Shown: piece by piece, positions 23,766-32,119 of the stretch
How the letters are laid out: every line of letters begins with the position of its first letter
Position numbering within the stretch: position 1 is the first letter of the stretch
NCBI GenBank assembly: GCA_036392375.1
Contig: DASVYC010000083.1
Span: 109,061-173,060 of the forward strand
Source: JAFEBO01 sp036392375
Lineage (GTDB): Bacteria > Planctomycetota > Phycisphaerae > Phycisphaerales > UBA1924
Direction: 5' to 3'
Length of the DNA: 64,000 nucleotides
Program-made: the position numbers and the translations under genes
Notes under the pieces: model-generated
Database searches by the model: none
Told to the model about the DNA's origin: nothing
What the model saw: only the letters and a program-made list of their open reading frames with translations

Positions 23766-25397
23766 TCACCAGATCCAACGCAATTGACCGAGATCGGGCA
23801 CCGGCACGCGTCCCCACTGCCGGCTCATGGCCGGGAAGAAGACACAGAAGGCCTTGCCCACGATGAGGTCGCGGGGCACGATGCCGTCCGCCGGATCGAT
23901 GAGCGTCTGCACCCAGGGGTCGCTGTCGCCCCAGAGCCTGCCGTCGAGGCTGGCGGGGCTGTTGTCGCCCATCATGAAGAACTCATTGGCCTGCTGCACC
24001 TGGATCGACTTGGGGTGCGTGCCCCGGGCCGGGCCGCCGGCCCTGGGCGGGAGCATGTGGGCGACGGGCTGGTAGAACAGGTCGCGGGCAAGAGCGACAC
24101 GCTGCAGCTCGCACGGGCCGGGCAGGTCGATGCTGACTTCGGGCGAGCTGTACATGCTCGGCACCGAGAGCGGCGGCGGCAGCACCATTAACGACAACAC
24201 GGCGCTCAAGGGCTTGCCCGTCGAGAACTCGGCACGCTGCGCGGGCGACCAGTCGTACCCGGCCTCGCACGCGACGGCGCCGTTGACGAGAAGCTGCAGC
24301 GACTGATCGGCATGATGGAACTCGACGTTGGTGACCGCGTCGCTCGCGAGTGGCACCGGCGCGGAGGATGTCGCCAGCGTGGTCCAGTCGTTCTCGCCGG
24401 CCTGCCGCATCGCCAGGGTGGCGACGCCGTCGGCGCCAAGCCGGGCGCGGAACTCATGGCCGTTGACGCGGATGGTGCTGCCCACAGGGCCGGTTGCGCC
24501 CTTGGGGCGGTAGCCAAAGGAGACCTTCACGTCGCTGCAGGGGAAAACGGGTCGAGACACGCGTCCGGCATAATTGAGCTGCGGGGTGTCGTTGTAGTGG
24601 TTCAGATCGGTGATCGGGCGGTTTTTGGTGTCCCAGGCCAGGCTGGTGGGACCCGCGCCCTCGTAGGTATAGACGGGCGTGTCCTGTCCCTTCCAACCCG
24701 CGGTCGAGGGGAGCCAAGGCGAGGTGAACCACTTGCGGCCGTCGCGCGTGGAGCTGAGAGGCGTGTAGGTGCTGTCGAAGATGTGCTGCCACACCGCGTT
24801 CTGCACACGGGCGGGCTTGCGGGCGATCGTCCACTCGGTGCTGCGCCAGCACTCCTCGGGTGATTCGTCGCGGTCGCTTTTGAAGGGGCGGGTGTAGACG
24901 TCGCCGTCCACCAGCGCGATCTCCTCGTTCTCCAGACCGACGAGGCGCTTGATGTAGTACTCCTGCGGGCTGGTGGGATTGCGGAAGACGACGACGTCCC
25001 AGCGCTGGGGCGTGCCGAAGGGGTAGAGGTACTTGAGCACGAAGATGCGGTCGCCGCTGCTGGAAGTCGTGTTGAACGCCGGGATGAGGCGGTTCGTGTT
25101 GGGCTCGCGAGCCTCGGTGACGGGCTGATCTGGGGTGGCGACCTGCATGCCTGGGTCCACGAACTTGCTGGGGCTCATGGGCCAGGAGTAGCCGGTCTCC
25201 TTGTCGTACATGCGGACGTGAGCGCCCAGGAGCGTGGGAGCCATGGAGCCGGTGGGGATCTGGAACGGTTCGAGCACGATGCCGCGGAAGATGAGCGCGA
25301 TCGTGAAGGCGATCAAGAGCGACATCACCGTGTCCTTCACGGAGGCGGTCTCGGCGGGCTTGGTCGCGTGGGGGTCGGGTGATGCGGCGTCAGACAT
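23766..25397 (-). CDS. lepB: Signal peptidase I with a ~290-residue insertion
   Basis: The product is 543 residues against about 200-320 usual. A membrane segment at 24-41 is followed by box B IPTGSMAPTLLG with catalytic Ser51, then box D with the general base Lys150 (EYYIKRLVGLENEEI). The box E motif MMGDNSPASLDGRLWG appears only near residue 473. In between lie about 290 extra residues with KVSFGYRPKG, TIRVNGHEFRARLG and SLQLLVNGAVACEAG, which read as a beta-sandwich (concanavalin/laminin-G-like) domain. It cleaves signal peptides on the outer face of the membrane. The ATG at 25397 has GATAAT 9 nt upstream. Confidence 0.9.
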   Translation of the reverse strand: MSDAASPDPHATKPAETASVKDTVMSLLIAFTIALIFRGIVLEPFQIPTGSMAPTLLGAHVRMYDKETGYSWPMSPSKFVDPGMQVATPDQPVTEAREPNTNRLIPAFNTTSSSGDRIFVLKYLYPFGTPQRWDVVVFRNPTSPQEYYIKRLVGLENEEIALVDGDVYTRPFKSDRDESPEECWRSTEWTIARKPARVQNAVWQHIFDSTYTPLSSTRDGRKWFTSPWLPSTAGWKGQDTPVYTYEGAGPTSLAWDTKNRPITDLNHYNDTPQLNYAGRVSRPVFPCSDVKVSFGYRPKGATGPVGSTIRVNGHEFRARLGADGVATLAMRQAGENDWTTLATSSAPVPLASDAVTNVEFHHADQSLQLLVNGAVACEAGYDWSPAQRAEFSTGKPLSAVLSLMVLPPPLSVPSMYSSPEVSIDLPGPCELQRVALARDLFYQPVAHMLPPRAGGPARGTHPKSIQVQQANEFFMMGDNSPASLDGRLWGDSDPWVQTLIDPADGIVPRDLIVGKAFCVFFPAMSRQWGRVPVPDLGQLRWIW

Positions 25398-25579
25398 GGG
25401 TGATCCATTATCGACCGCCGCGGGGCGGGTCGCTGAGCGATTGGCGAGGCGGAGCCCGTGAACGCATGGGTGTACTCTCCCGGCGGATCGCGGGTTCTGC
25501 GGGCGTTCGCCGGGGTCCCGGTGCATGGATGCATGAGTGCAGGGCCGAGGGGGCCCCGGACCGGGTGCGGCGGGTTGGG

Positions 25580-25588
25580 TGCTATACT
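25580..25588 (+). promoter_or_regulatory. Extended -10 promoter TGCTATACT of nusG
   Basis: TGC followed by TATACT is a near-perfect extended -10, with a predicted start about 25595. No good -35 is seen. The same nine bases occur upstream of the GbsR-family gene (59345-59353, minus). Confidence 0.65.
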
Positions 25589-25595
25589 TCGGTCC

Positions 25596-25620
25596 AGCGG
25601 CGGCCCATGTGGCCGCCGCT
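25596..25620 (+). promoter_or_regulatory. Strong hairpin at the predicted 5' end of the nusG mRNA
   Basis: The perfect 10-bp stem AGCGGCGGCC/GGCCGCCGCT has a 5-nt loop CATGT and begins within 1-2 nt of the predicted transcription start. It could protect the mRNA 5' end or take part in autoregulation. Confidence 0.6.
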
Positions 25621-25722
25621 TGTGTCATACGGACGACGCGGGAAAACCGACCGAGAGGCCGGTGGCACTGGGTAGTCCGGGTAGGCCCCACACGGGTGCG
25701 ACGCATCCTGACCCACCGCTCC

Positions 25723-25740
25723 CCTGCCCCACTGCTCCGC
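25723..25740. repeat. Short repeat, inverted partner of 26433-26450 across nusG
   Basis: The 18-nt stretch beginning CCTGCCCCACTGC matches the reverse complement of 26433-26450 at 16 of 18 positions, so nusG is bracketed by an inverted repeat. Confidence 0.5.
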
Positions 25741-25758
25741 TTTTCTTGGAGATTCCCT

Positions 25759-26409
25759 ATGAGCGACAACGAAACCAACACGGCTCCGGCGATGGACGGA
25801 CGGCCTGACGAGAAGGTCGGCCTGATCGCCGCCGACGAGCCCATGAAGCACGAGGGGATGAACTGGTTCGTGCTCCGCGTCGCCTCCAACAAGGAGAGCT
25901 CGGTGCGGGACACGCTTTTGCGCAAGGTCGCGATCGAGAAGATGGCGCACCTGGTGAACCGCATCCTGGTGCCCACCGAGAAGACCAAGACGGTGAAGGC
26001 CGGCAAGCAGAAGATCACCGAGACCAAGCTCTATCCGGGCTATGTGTTCGTCGAGATGAAACTCGAGCCCGACGGCCGCATCCCGCAGGACGTGTTCTTC
26101 CTGATCAAGGAGACCACGGGCGTCGGCGACTTCGTCGGCACCGCGGGGCGTCCGACGGCGATGAAGGACCACGAGATCGAGAAGATGCTCAAGGACTCGA
26201 AGAAGCCCGAGGACACGCCCAATGTCCGCATGGTCTTCGAGAAGGGCGAGCACGTCACGATCAAGGAAGGCCCGTTCCAGGGTTACGAGGGCACAGTCGA
26301 CGAGCTTTTCCCCGAGAAGGGCGTGGTCCGCGTGCTGGTCACGATCTTCGGACGCCAGGCCCCGATCGACCTGGAAGAGTGGCAGATCGGCAAGGCCGAG
26401 GGAACGTAA
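25759..26409 (+). CDS. nusG: Transcription elongation factor NusG
   Basis: The product is 216 residues. The NGN domain starts at MNWFVLRVASNKESSVRDTL (about residue 34) and includes LYPGYVFVEMKL and TTGVGDFVGTAGRPTAM. The KOW motif follows: GEHVTIKEGPFQGYEGTVDEL near 157, then FGRQAPIDLEEWQI. NusG binds RNA polymerase and couples it with Rho or ribosomes. Compared with E. coli NusG there is a 30-residue N-terminal extension and a basic insert VKAGKQKITETK. GGAG lies about 9 nt before the ATG. It is followed by an unrelated lipoprotein and not by rplK-rplA, and secE is absent upstream. Confidence 0.93.
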   Translation: MSDNETNTAPAMDGRPDEKVGLIAADEPMKHEGMNWFVLRVASNKESSVRDTLLRKVAIEKMAHLVNRILVPTEKTKTVKAGKQKITETKLYPGYVFVEMKLEPDGRIPQDVFFLIKETTGVGDFVGTAGRPTAMKDHEIEKMLKDSKKPEDTPNVRMVFEKGEHVTIKEGPFQGYEGTVDELFPEKGVVRVLVTIFGRQAPIDLEEWQIGKAEGT

Positions 26410-26424
26410 GGCGGGAGTGGAACA

Positions 26425-27057
26425 GTGAAGAAGTGGAGCAGTGGAGCAGGGATCCGCTCTCGGTGCTCGGCGGTTCTTTGCGCGCCGTTCGGCGTCGCGG
26501 CGTTGAGTCTCGTCGTGGGCACGCTCGGTGGGTGCCGCATCGCGGCTCCGTCGCAGGCCGACACCACTCGGCAGGAGAACGCGGCTCTCAAGGAACGCGT
26601 GGCGCTGCTCGAAGCGCGAACATCGGAGCTGGAGGCCAAACTCGCCGCTCGGGCGCCCAGCGCGGAAGCGGCGGAGATCGCCAAGGCGACGCCGGCGATC
26701 GCGGGGATCGAGATCGATCGCTTCACGGGGCTCGGCTTGGCCGATCCGGCGGGCAAGTCGCGCCGGGTGGCGGTCTACGTCAAGCCGTTTGATGGGCGGC
26801 GGCGTTTTGTGCAGGCGGTAGGAACCCTGCTGGTCGAAGCGCGAGCGAAAGACGGGACGGTGCTCGCGAGCCGCTCGCTCTCGATTACGGATCTGCGTGA
26901 GGCCTACCGCTCGCAGATCTCGGGCACGTACTACGACGCGGAGATCGAAGTGCCAGACGGCCGCGATGCTGAGGTGGCGAGCGTGCGAGCGGTGTTGCAC
27001 GACCTGCTGACCGGGGCGCGGCACGAAGCGACCCGATCGCTGCCGGAACAGAGGTAG
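26425..27057 (+). CDS. Predicted lipoprotein with coiled coil
   Basis: The product is 210 residues, starting at a GTG. The leader (VKKWSS...) contains a hydrophobic core and lipobox TLGGC with Cys37. Residues about 45-75 are a heptad-rich coiled coil (TTRQENAALKERVALLEART) and the remainder is a small domain beginning IEIDRFTGLGL with paired strands (RRVAVYVKPFDGRRR, VGTLLVEARAKDGTVL). It should be anchored in the envelope. The first dozen codons overlap a GTGGAGCAG-type repeat, so the exact start is uncertain. The family is not recognised. Confidence 0.7.
   Translation: MKKWSSGAGIRSRCSAVLCAPFGVAALSLVVGTLGGCRIAAPSQADTTRQENAALKERVALLEARTSELEAKLAARAPSAEAAEIAKATPAIAGIEIDRFTGLGLADPAGKSRRVAVYVKPFDGRRRFVQAVGTLLVEARAKDGTVLASRSLSITDLREAYRSQISGTYYDAEIEVPDGRDAEVASVRAVLHDLLTGARHEATRSLPEQR
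26433..26450. repeat. GTGGAGCAG-type short repeat
   Basis: Two tandem GTGGAGCAG units, within a longer purine-rich stretch from about 26414. It is the inverted partner of 25723-25740 and lies inside the first codons of the lipoprotein gene. Confidence 0.5.
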
Positions 27058-27075
27058 GCGAGATCCGCCGCTGGA

Positions 27076-27525
27076 TCAGGCGCCCAGTCGCTTGCGGAGC
27101 ACGCTCGCGGCGACCACGGCTGTCGCACCTCCGACGATCGGGATCGCGAACATGTACCACGTCGGCTGGCGAGCCTTCATCATCGCCTCGAGATTCGGCA
27201 CGTCGCCGGTCCGCGGCCCAGGATCGGGCTTGGATGCGACCATCTGACCGACGGCCATGCCCAGCCCGAGCACAAGCATGATGGCGCACAGGACCAACGC
27301 GGCCTTGCTGCGTCTGGCGATCATGCCCGCCGCGAAACAACCGACGAACGCCGCGAGGGAGCTGATGGTGATGTTGGTGATCAGCCACAACGCGGAGACT
27401 TCGTACGAAGCCGGCGCAAAGACCCGATCCGCCCCCATCGCCAGGTACGCCGCCGAAAGTCCGGCGAATATCAGCCCGGCCATGATGACGTAGCCGACCA
27501 CGACGCCCAGAATCATGCGGCCCAT
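27076..27525 (-). CDS. Membrane protein, unknown function
   Basis: The product is 149 residues with four hydrophobic segments: about 4-28 (MILGVVVGYVIMAGLIFAGL), 45-68 (LWLITNITISSLAAFVGCFA), 74-95 (AALVLCAIMLVLGLGMAVGQ) and a final one near 122-142 (YMFAIPIVGGATAVVAASVL) before RKRLGA. AGGAG lies about 7 nt before the ATG. It is convergent with the lipoprotein gene, 18 bp away. Similar four-helix proteins are common in bacteria, but I cannot assign a function. Confidence 0.72.
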   Translation of the reverse strand: MGRMILGVVVGYVIMAGLIFAGLSAAYLAMGADRVFAPASYEVSALWLITNITISSLAAFVGCFAAGMIARRSKAALVLCAIMLVLGLGMAVGQMVASKPDPGPRTGDVPNLEAMMKARQPTWYMFAIPIVGGATAVVAASVLRKRLGA

Positions 27526-27608
27526 GTTCGTCTCCTGTGAACAAGCTCCCAGATCTCGCCGCTGATGACGCAGCGCGATCGAACCGGTTCCATCGCGTGA
27601 CCAGACTA

Positions 27609-28664
27609 TCAGGCGGCAGGGGTTCTCGCCGCGACCAGATTGAGCGCCAGCTCGATGGCGCTCCTCATGCTGCCCGGGTCGGCGGCGTTCTTGCCAGCGA
27701 TGTCGAACGCGGTGCCGTGGTCGGGGCTGGTGCGGATGATGGGCAGACCCACCGTCATGTTCACGGCCCGATCCCGAGCGAGCAGTTTAACGGGGATCAG
27801 GCCCTGATCGTGGTACATGGCGACGACGAGGTCGTACTTGCCGTGCATGGCAGCAATGAAGATGGTGTCACCAGGGTGCGGGCCGCTGGCGTCGATGCCG
27901 TTCTCTTTGGCGATGCGGATGGCGGGGGCGATGATGCGGTCGTCTTCGTCGCCGAGGATGCCGCCCTCGCCTGCATGGGGGTTGAGGCCGCAGACCGCGA
28001 CGCGCGGGTGGCGGATCCCCAGGGCCTTGCAGGCTTGATGGCCGAGGTCGATGGTCTCGACAACGCGGCCGATGGTGAGAACGTTCTTGACGTCCATGAG
28101 CGGGACGTGGGCGGAGGCGAGGATGACGTTCAGGGCGTGGGCGTTGTCGCCAGGGTTCGCATGGAACATCATGCCGAAGCGCTCGCTCTTGCAGCGCTCG
28201 GCGAGCAGCTCGGTGTGGCCGGGGAATCGCTTGTGCCCGGCCTTCGCCCACGCGGCCTTATTGATCGGGGCGGTGACGACCGCGTCGGCGTGGAGCGGGT
28301 GGTCGTGCGGGGCGAGAGCCTGCGCGATCGCGTCCTCGACAAAGCGGAAGGAGAGCTCGCCGCCGGAGCGGGTGGCGACCGAGGCGTGCTCGATGCCACC
28401 GGGCTCGTAATCGAGCAACACAACGTCGTGCGCGTGGGCCGTTTCGGCCGCGTGAGTGTGGGCCTGGGCCCGCCACCAGAAGGGCTCGATCCCCGCGCGG
28501 TGCGCGGCGGCGTCGATCGCGGCCTGAGTGCCGAGGATACGGAAGTGGGCCTTCTTGCGGAGATTCGCGTCGGCGAGGGACTTGACGATGACCTCGGCCC
28601 CGATGCCCCCGGGGTCGCCCATGGAGATCACGATCGCGGGGCGATGGTGGTTTCGGGCAGTCAC
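27609..28664 (-). CDS. pdxA: 4-hydroxythreonine-4-phosphate dehydrogenase
   Basis: The product is 351 residues. It begins with PAIVISMGDPGGIGAEVIVK, the PdxA N-terminal signature, and has the metal-binding His motifs GHTELLAE and MYHDQGLIPVKLL, plus IIRTSPDHGTAFDIAGKNAADPGS near the end. It oxidises 4-phosphohydroxy-L-threonine in the pyridoxal phosphate pathway (DXP-dependent route). The start is a GTG with TATCGT 5 nt upstream. It lies 54 bp after pilB, but a hairpin at 28697-28716 and its own -10-like hexamer suggest separate transcription. PdxA-like degradative paralogues exist; this reads as the biosynthetic type. Confidence 0.92.
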   Translation of the reverse strand: MTARNHHRPAIVISMGDPGGIGAEVIVKSLADANLRKKAHFRILGTQAAIDAAAHRAGIEPFWWRAQAHTHAAETAHAHDVVLLDYEPGGIEHASVATRSGGELSFRFVEDAIAQALAPHDHPLHADAVVTAPINKAAWAKAGHKRFPGHTELLAERCKSERFGMMFHANPGDNAHALNVILASAHVPLMDVKNVLTIGRVVETIDLGHQACKALGIRHPRVAVCGLNPHAGEGGILGDEDDRIIAPAIRIAKENGIDASGPHPGDTIFIAAMHGKYDLVVAMYHDQGLIPVKLLARDRAVNMTVGLPIIRTSPDHGTAFDIAGKNAADPGSMRSAIELALNLVAARTPAA

Positions 28665-28669
28665 GCAGA

Positions 28670-28675
28670 ACGATA
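28670..28675 (-). promoter_or_regulatory. -10-like hexamer TATCGT, 5 nt before pdxA
   Basis: On the minus strand TATCGT ends 5 nt before the GTG start at 28664, with no Shine-Dalgarno. Confidence 0.45.
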
Positions 28676-28689
28676 GTGCGGCGGGCTCA

Positions 28690-28716
28690 AGCGAAACCTC
28701 TCGCTCACGCGAGAGG
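28690..28716 (-). terminator. Terminator after the pilus operon
   Basis: On the minus strand CCTCTCGC-GTGA-GCGAGAGG is followed by TTTCGCTT, 2 nt after the pilB stop. The T-tract is short. Confidence 0.6.
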
Positions 28717-28718
28717 CT

Positions 28719-30836
28719 CTAGGCGTTGGCCTCGGTGACGCGCAGGACCTCGGAAACCGTGGTCAATCCCTTCGCGACCTTGCGGATGCCGTCCATGCGG
28801 AGCGTGACCATGCCGCGTTCCACGCACATGCGCCGGAACTCCGACACGTTGGGGTTCCGCGCGATCACGTCGCGGAGCTGGTCGTCCACCGTCAGCAGCT
28901 CATAGATGCCGACGCGGCCGCTGAAGCCGGTGTTGCGGCAGCGCTCGCAGCCCTTGTTCACCCACAGCAGATCCGTGGGCAGGTTCTGCATCTCGAGGTA
29001 TTCCTTCATGTCGGCGCTGGGCTCTTCCTGGGCTTTGCAGTGGACGCACAAGCGGCGGATGAGGCGCTGAGCGAGCACGCCGTTGACGGCGGCGCCGACC
29101 AAGAAGGGCTCGAGGCCGATGTTCACAAGCCGCGTGATCGACGACGGCGCGTCGTTGGTGTGCAGGGTGCTGAGCACCAAGTGGCCCGTGAGCGCGGCCT
29201 GGACCGCGATGTGCGCGGTCTCCATGTCGCGGATTTCGCCCAGCATGATCACGTCGGGATCCTGACGCAGCAGACTCTTGAGAGCCGCGGCGAAAGTCAT
29301 GCCGATCTTCTCGTGCATCTGGGTCTGGGTAATGCCGTCAAGGTGATACTCGATGGGGTCCTCGACGGTCGAGATGTTCATCGAGTTCTTGTCGAGCTTG
29401 CGCAGCGAGGCGTAGAGCGTGGTGGTCTTGCCCGAGCCGGTGGGGCCGGTGACCAGCACGATGCCGTGCGGCGCGTCGATGCACTTTTTCCAGACTTCGA
29501 GGTGATCGACGTCGAAGCCGAGGTTGTCGAGCTCGACGTTGATGCTCTTGGTGTCGAGAATACGCATCACCGTCTTCTCGCCGTAGCCGGTGGGAAGCGT
29601 GGAGACGCGGAGGTCGAGCTTGCGGCCCTGGACGTTGCAGCGGATGCGGCCGTCCTGTGGCAGGCGGCGTTCGGAGATGTCCAGATTCGCCATGATCTTG
29701 AGGCGGCTGGTGATGGCCGCGGACATGGCCGCGGGCGGGTTCATCATCTCGAAGAGCTCGCCGTCGATGCGGAAGCGGACGCGGAGCTTCTTCTCGGCGG
29801 GCTCGACGTGGATATCCGACGCGCCTTCCTTGACGGCGGTCTGGATGATGTAGTTGACGTAGCGGATAACCGGCGACTCGGCGGCTTCCTTCTCGAGGTT
29901 GACCTCGGTGGATTCCTTTTTCTCAACCTGCACGTCGCCCTCACCGACCTCGGCGAGCAGCTCGGAGACGTCGACGTTCGACTCTTCCTTGCCGGCGCCG
30001 ATGATCTCCATCGCGCCGCGGAGGTCGAAGCCGGTGATCATGACGATCTTGACGCCCGGCACCTTCAAGCGGTGCTTGACCTCGTCGATCGCAAAGACAT
30101 CGTCGGGCCTGGTGACGCCGATGACGACGCGGTTGCCCTCCATGCGGAGCGGGAGCACGCCGTGCTGCTTGCAGAACTCGGGGCTGAGGGCGGTGAGCAG
30201 CTTGCCGTCGAACCCGCCGTCGAGGCCTTTGCCCAGATCGACGCGCTCAAAGGGAAGTTGCGCGATCGCGGCGACGGCGGTCTGAATGACGACCTCGTCG
30301 ATGCCCTGCTCGATGAGGATCTCCGAGAGGCGGCGCCCGGGCGACTGCTTGATGACGTTCTGGGCCAGCGTCACCTTCTCGGCCGGAACGAGGTTGCGGC
30401 TGAGCAGGTACTCGGCGAGGTCGCTGGACTGATGCCCGTCGCCGACCTTGTACAGCTCGGACATCGCGCTGCCCACGCTGGGACGGTTGCTGACGATCTG
30501 CTGCTTGACGGCGGGGTCGTCTTTCGAGAGCGAGGTCTCCTGGCCCGACTCGCGCATGCGGACGAGCTCGTTGTAGGATCGCTGGTTGGCGGGGGCCGCG
30601 GGGATCGGGCTGAGCGCCTGCTCCTGGGAATCAGGGCTGACCGCACGCACCGCGGCAGGCTTATCCACCAGCGATTCGACGTCGACGCGGCGCGGGGGTT
30701 CATCGGACCCCGGGAGGGCCTTGGCGCCGCGCTTGTCCACGCCCAGGTCGTTCAGGATGTCATCGATGTTGTACTTGGCCACGCCCTGCTCCGGATCATC
30801 CCGAGCGACGCGCTCCCGCGCCGCGCTCTGCTCCAT
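28719..30836 (-). CDS. pilB: Type IV pilus/type II secretion assembly ATPase PilB/GspE
   Basis: The product is 705 residues. A unique N-terminus with KYNIDDILNDLGVDKRG leads to an MshEN/T2SSE_N-type domain near 140-290. The ATPase core has SDIHVEPAEKKLRVRFRIDG, Walker A GPTGSGKTTT near 464, the Asp box EDPIEYH, Walker B VIMLGEIRDMETAHIA near 527, the His box GHLVLSTLHTNDA and a four-Cys zinc site (CVHC ... CERC). It powers pilin polymerisation on the cytoplasmic side. It is the last gene of the run pilM-pilN-pilO-orf-pilB, 3 bp after the preceding stop. No retraction ATPase PilT or PilC is in the window. Confidence 0.94.
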   Translation of the reverse strand: MEQSAARERVARDDPEQGVAKYNIDDILNDLGVDKRGAKALPGSDEPPRRVDVESLVDKPAAVRAVSPDSQEQALSPIPAAPANQRSYNELVRMRESGQETSLSKDDPAVKQQIVSNRPSVGSAMSELYKVGDGHQSSDLAEYLLSRNLVPAEKVTLAQNVIKQSPGRRLSEILIEQGIDEVVIQTAVAAIAQLPFERVDLGKGLDGGFDGKLLTALSPEFCKQHGVLPLRMEGNRVVIGVTRPDDVFAIDEVKHRLKVPGVKIVMITGFDLRGAMEIIGAGKEESNVDVSELLAEVGEGDVQVEKKESTEVNLEKEAAESPVIRYVNYIIQTAVKEGASDIHVEPAEKKLRVRFRIDGELFEMMNPPAAMSAAITSRLKIMANLDISERRLPQDGRIRCNVQGRKLDLRVSTLPTGYGEKTVMRILDTKSINVELDNLGFDVDHLEVWKKCIDAPHGIVLVTGPTGSGKTTTLYASLRKLDKNSMNISTVEDPIEYHLDGITQTQMHEKIGMTFAAALKSLLRQDPDVIMLGEIRDMETAHIAVQAALTGHLVLSTLHTNDAPSSITRLVNIGLEPFLVGAAVNGVLAQRLIRRLCVHCKAQEEPSADMKEYLEMQNLPTDLLWVNKGCERCRNTGFSGRVGIYELLTVDDQLRDVIARNPNVSEFRRMCVERGMVTLRMDGIRKVAKGLTTVSEVLRVTEANA

Positions 30837-30839
30837 CCG

Positions 30840-31544
30840 TCAACGCTGCTCGCCTTTGCCCTTGGGCGACTTGCCCTTGGGCTGCGGCTCTTCGGTGAGC
30901 TGCAGCGTGAACTTCCTGCCGTCGGCGACCAGGGTCACGGCCTGCGGCTCGATCGCGGCCACGCGGAAGCTCTCGCCGGCGTGATCGCCGACGCGAACCA
31001 GCTCCTCGTTGATGCGGGCGATCGGGACCTTGCCCATCATGATCGCCACGACCTTCAGCTCCGCGAGCTCGGCGTCCAGAGCCTTGGCACGCTCGGAGGC
31101 GAGGCGCTTGGCCTTCTCCGCGGCCTCGTCCACCACCGGCCCGTTGGCAACGGTGGCGTCGCCCGCCTCGGCACCCATGAGCTTGAAGGGGTTCTTGTCG
31201 ACGGGAGGCAGCTCCTGCGCGGCGCTGTTCATCTGGGCGACGAGCTTCTGGAACTCGGCGGCCCGTTTGTGTGTGGCGTCGTCGCGGGTGTAGCTGACCT
31301 CGGTGGTGTCGAACTTCAGGCCCGACTGCATGCCGTAGCGGCGCATGCCGTAGATCATCCCCACCGAGAGCACGAGCGTGGTGACGATGAGCACGTGCTG
31401 GGTGTTGAAGCTCTTGCGCGCGGTGAGGGTGTAGCCGCCGGCCTCGGCGACCTGCAGCCCCGCGGCGAACGCGGCGGGCATGGACTGATTGGGGTCGGCG
31501 GGAGCCTCGCCCGGGAGACGGCGTTCCTTGTTGGCTGGATTCAT
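30840..31544 (-). CDS. Pilus operon protein in the PilP position
   Basis: The product is 234 residues. A cytoplasmic head of about 45 residues is followed by one membrane segment (HVLIVTTLVLSVGMIYGM) and a periplasmic part with a Lys/Ala-rich helix (EAAEKAKRLASERAKALDAE) and a small C-terminal beta region (KVVAIMMGKVPIARINEELV, VGDHAGESFRVAAIEPQAVT) like the GspC/PilP homology region. The tail is basic (PKGKSPKGKGEQR). Its ATG overlaps the pilO stop (ATGA) and its stop lies 3 bp before pilB, so it is a structural member of the same operon. Bona fide PilP is a lipoprotein; this one has a plain membrane anchor. Confidence 0.75.
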   Translation of the reverse strand: MNPANKERRLPGEAPADPNQSMPAAFAAGLQVAEAGGYTLTARKSFNTQHVLIVTTLVLSVGMIYGMRRYGMQSGLKFDTTEVSYTRDDATHKRAAEFQKLVAQMNSAAQELPPVDKNPFKLMGAEAGDATVANGPVVDEAAEKAKRLASERAKALDAELAELKVVAIMMGKVPIARINEELVRVGDHAGESFRVAAIEPQAVTLVADGRKFTLQLTEEPQPKGKSPKGKGEQR

Positions 31545-32086
31545 GAGCCCTTCATCCCTTCGTCAACGTAGTAGATGCTCAGCGTGAACGTGGCCTGCAT
31601 GTCCCCGTTCTTGTCGGTGGCGCGCTTCAGCTTCATGTCCGGGATCTTGGTGATCCGGGGCAGACGCTCCAGCTTGCGGAGGAAATCGTGAAAGGCGCGG
31701 AAGTTGCCCTGCACGCTCATCTCCAACGGCTGCTCCATGTACATAGCGGCCTTCACGGGCTTGAGGCTCTTGACGGTCGGAGCCGTGAGACCCTGCTGGG
31801 TCGCCAGCTCGGAGACCTGGCGGACGATCGAGTCCAGCTCCTTGGCGCTGGGCAGCTTGGCCTCAAAGGCGTTGATGCTGGCGGCGATGTCCTTGTTCTC
31901 CTTCTCAAGATCGGCGTTGCGGGCCGTCTCGTCGCGGAGCTTGGCCAGCCGGTCACGCTTCAGATCCACCTCGCCCTTGGCGAGCTCGATCTCGGCGTTG
32001 ACGGGTCGGAAGACGAGCCAATAGCTGCTCAGCGGAACGGCGAGCAGGATCAGCACCAGCAGGAGTTCGCGGAATCCGAGTCGCAT
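31541..32086 (-). CDS. pilO: PilO-like inner membrane alignment protein
   Basis: The product is 181 residues. A short head MRLGFRELLL precedes a membrane helix (LVLILLAVPLSSYWLVF), a coiled coil of about residues 32-75 (LAKGEVDLKRDRLAKLRDE, DLEKENKDIAASINAFEAKL) and a ferredoxin-like PilO fold with SELATQQGLTAPTVKSL and FRAFHDFLRKLERLPRITKI. PilO dimerises with PilN and links PilM to the outer complex. It lies 33 bp after pilN and overlaps the next gene by 4 nt. Confidence 0.87.
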   Translation of the reverse strand: MRLGFRELLLVLILLAVPLSSYWLVFRPVNAEIELAKGEVDLKRDRLAKLRDETARNADLEKENKDIAASINAFEAKLPSAKELDSIVRQVSELATQQGLTAPTVKSLKPVKAAMYMEQPLEMSVQGNFRAFHDFLRKLERLPRITKIPDMKLKRATDKNGDMQATFTLSIYYVDEGMKGS

Positions 32087-32119
32087 GAGATTGCTCCGAT
32101 CGTGCGTGCGTGACTCTGT

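Larger units (their letters stand above)
25398..25758. other. Divergent promoter region of lepB and nusG
   Basis: The region contains the nusG extended -10, a strong hairpin at the expected transcript 5' end, and a pyrimidine-rich repeat at 25712-25740. I looked for secE, tRNA-Trp or rpmG, which often precede nusG, and found none. Confidence 0.5.

Noticed and set aside
25458..25808. Possible secE or other small gene upstream of nusG
   Set aside because: The only frames there lack a SecE-like membrane helix and cross the nusG promoter and hairpin.
29040..31571. An 843-codon plus-strand open frame opposite pilB
   Set aside because: It is antisense to a certain pilB and its neighbour. Its product is Leu/Asp/Arg/His-skewed without domains, as expected from reverse translation of GC-rich coding DNA.
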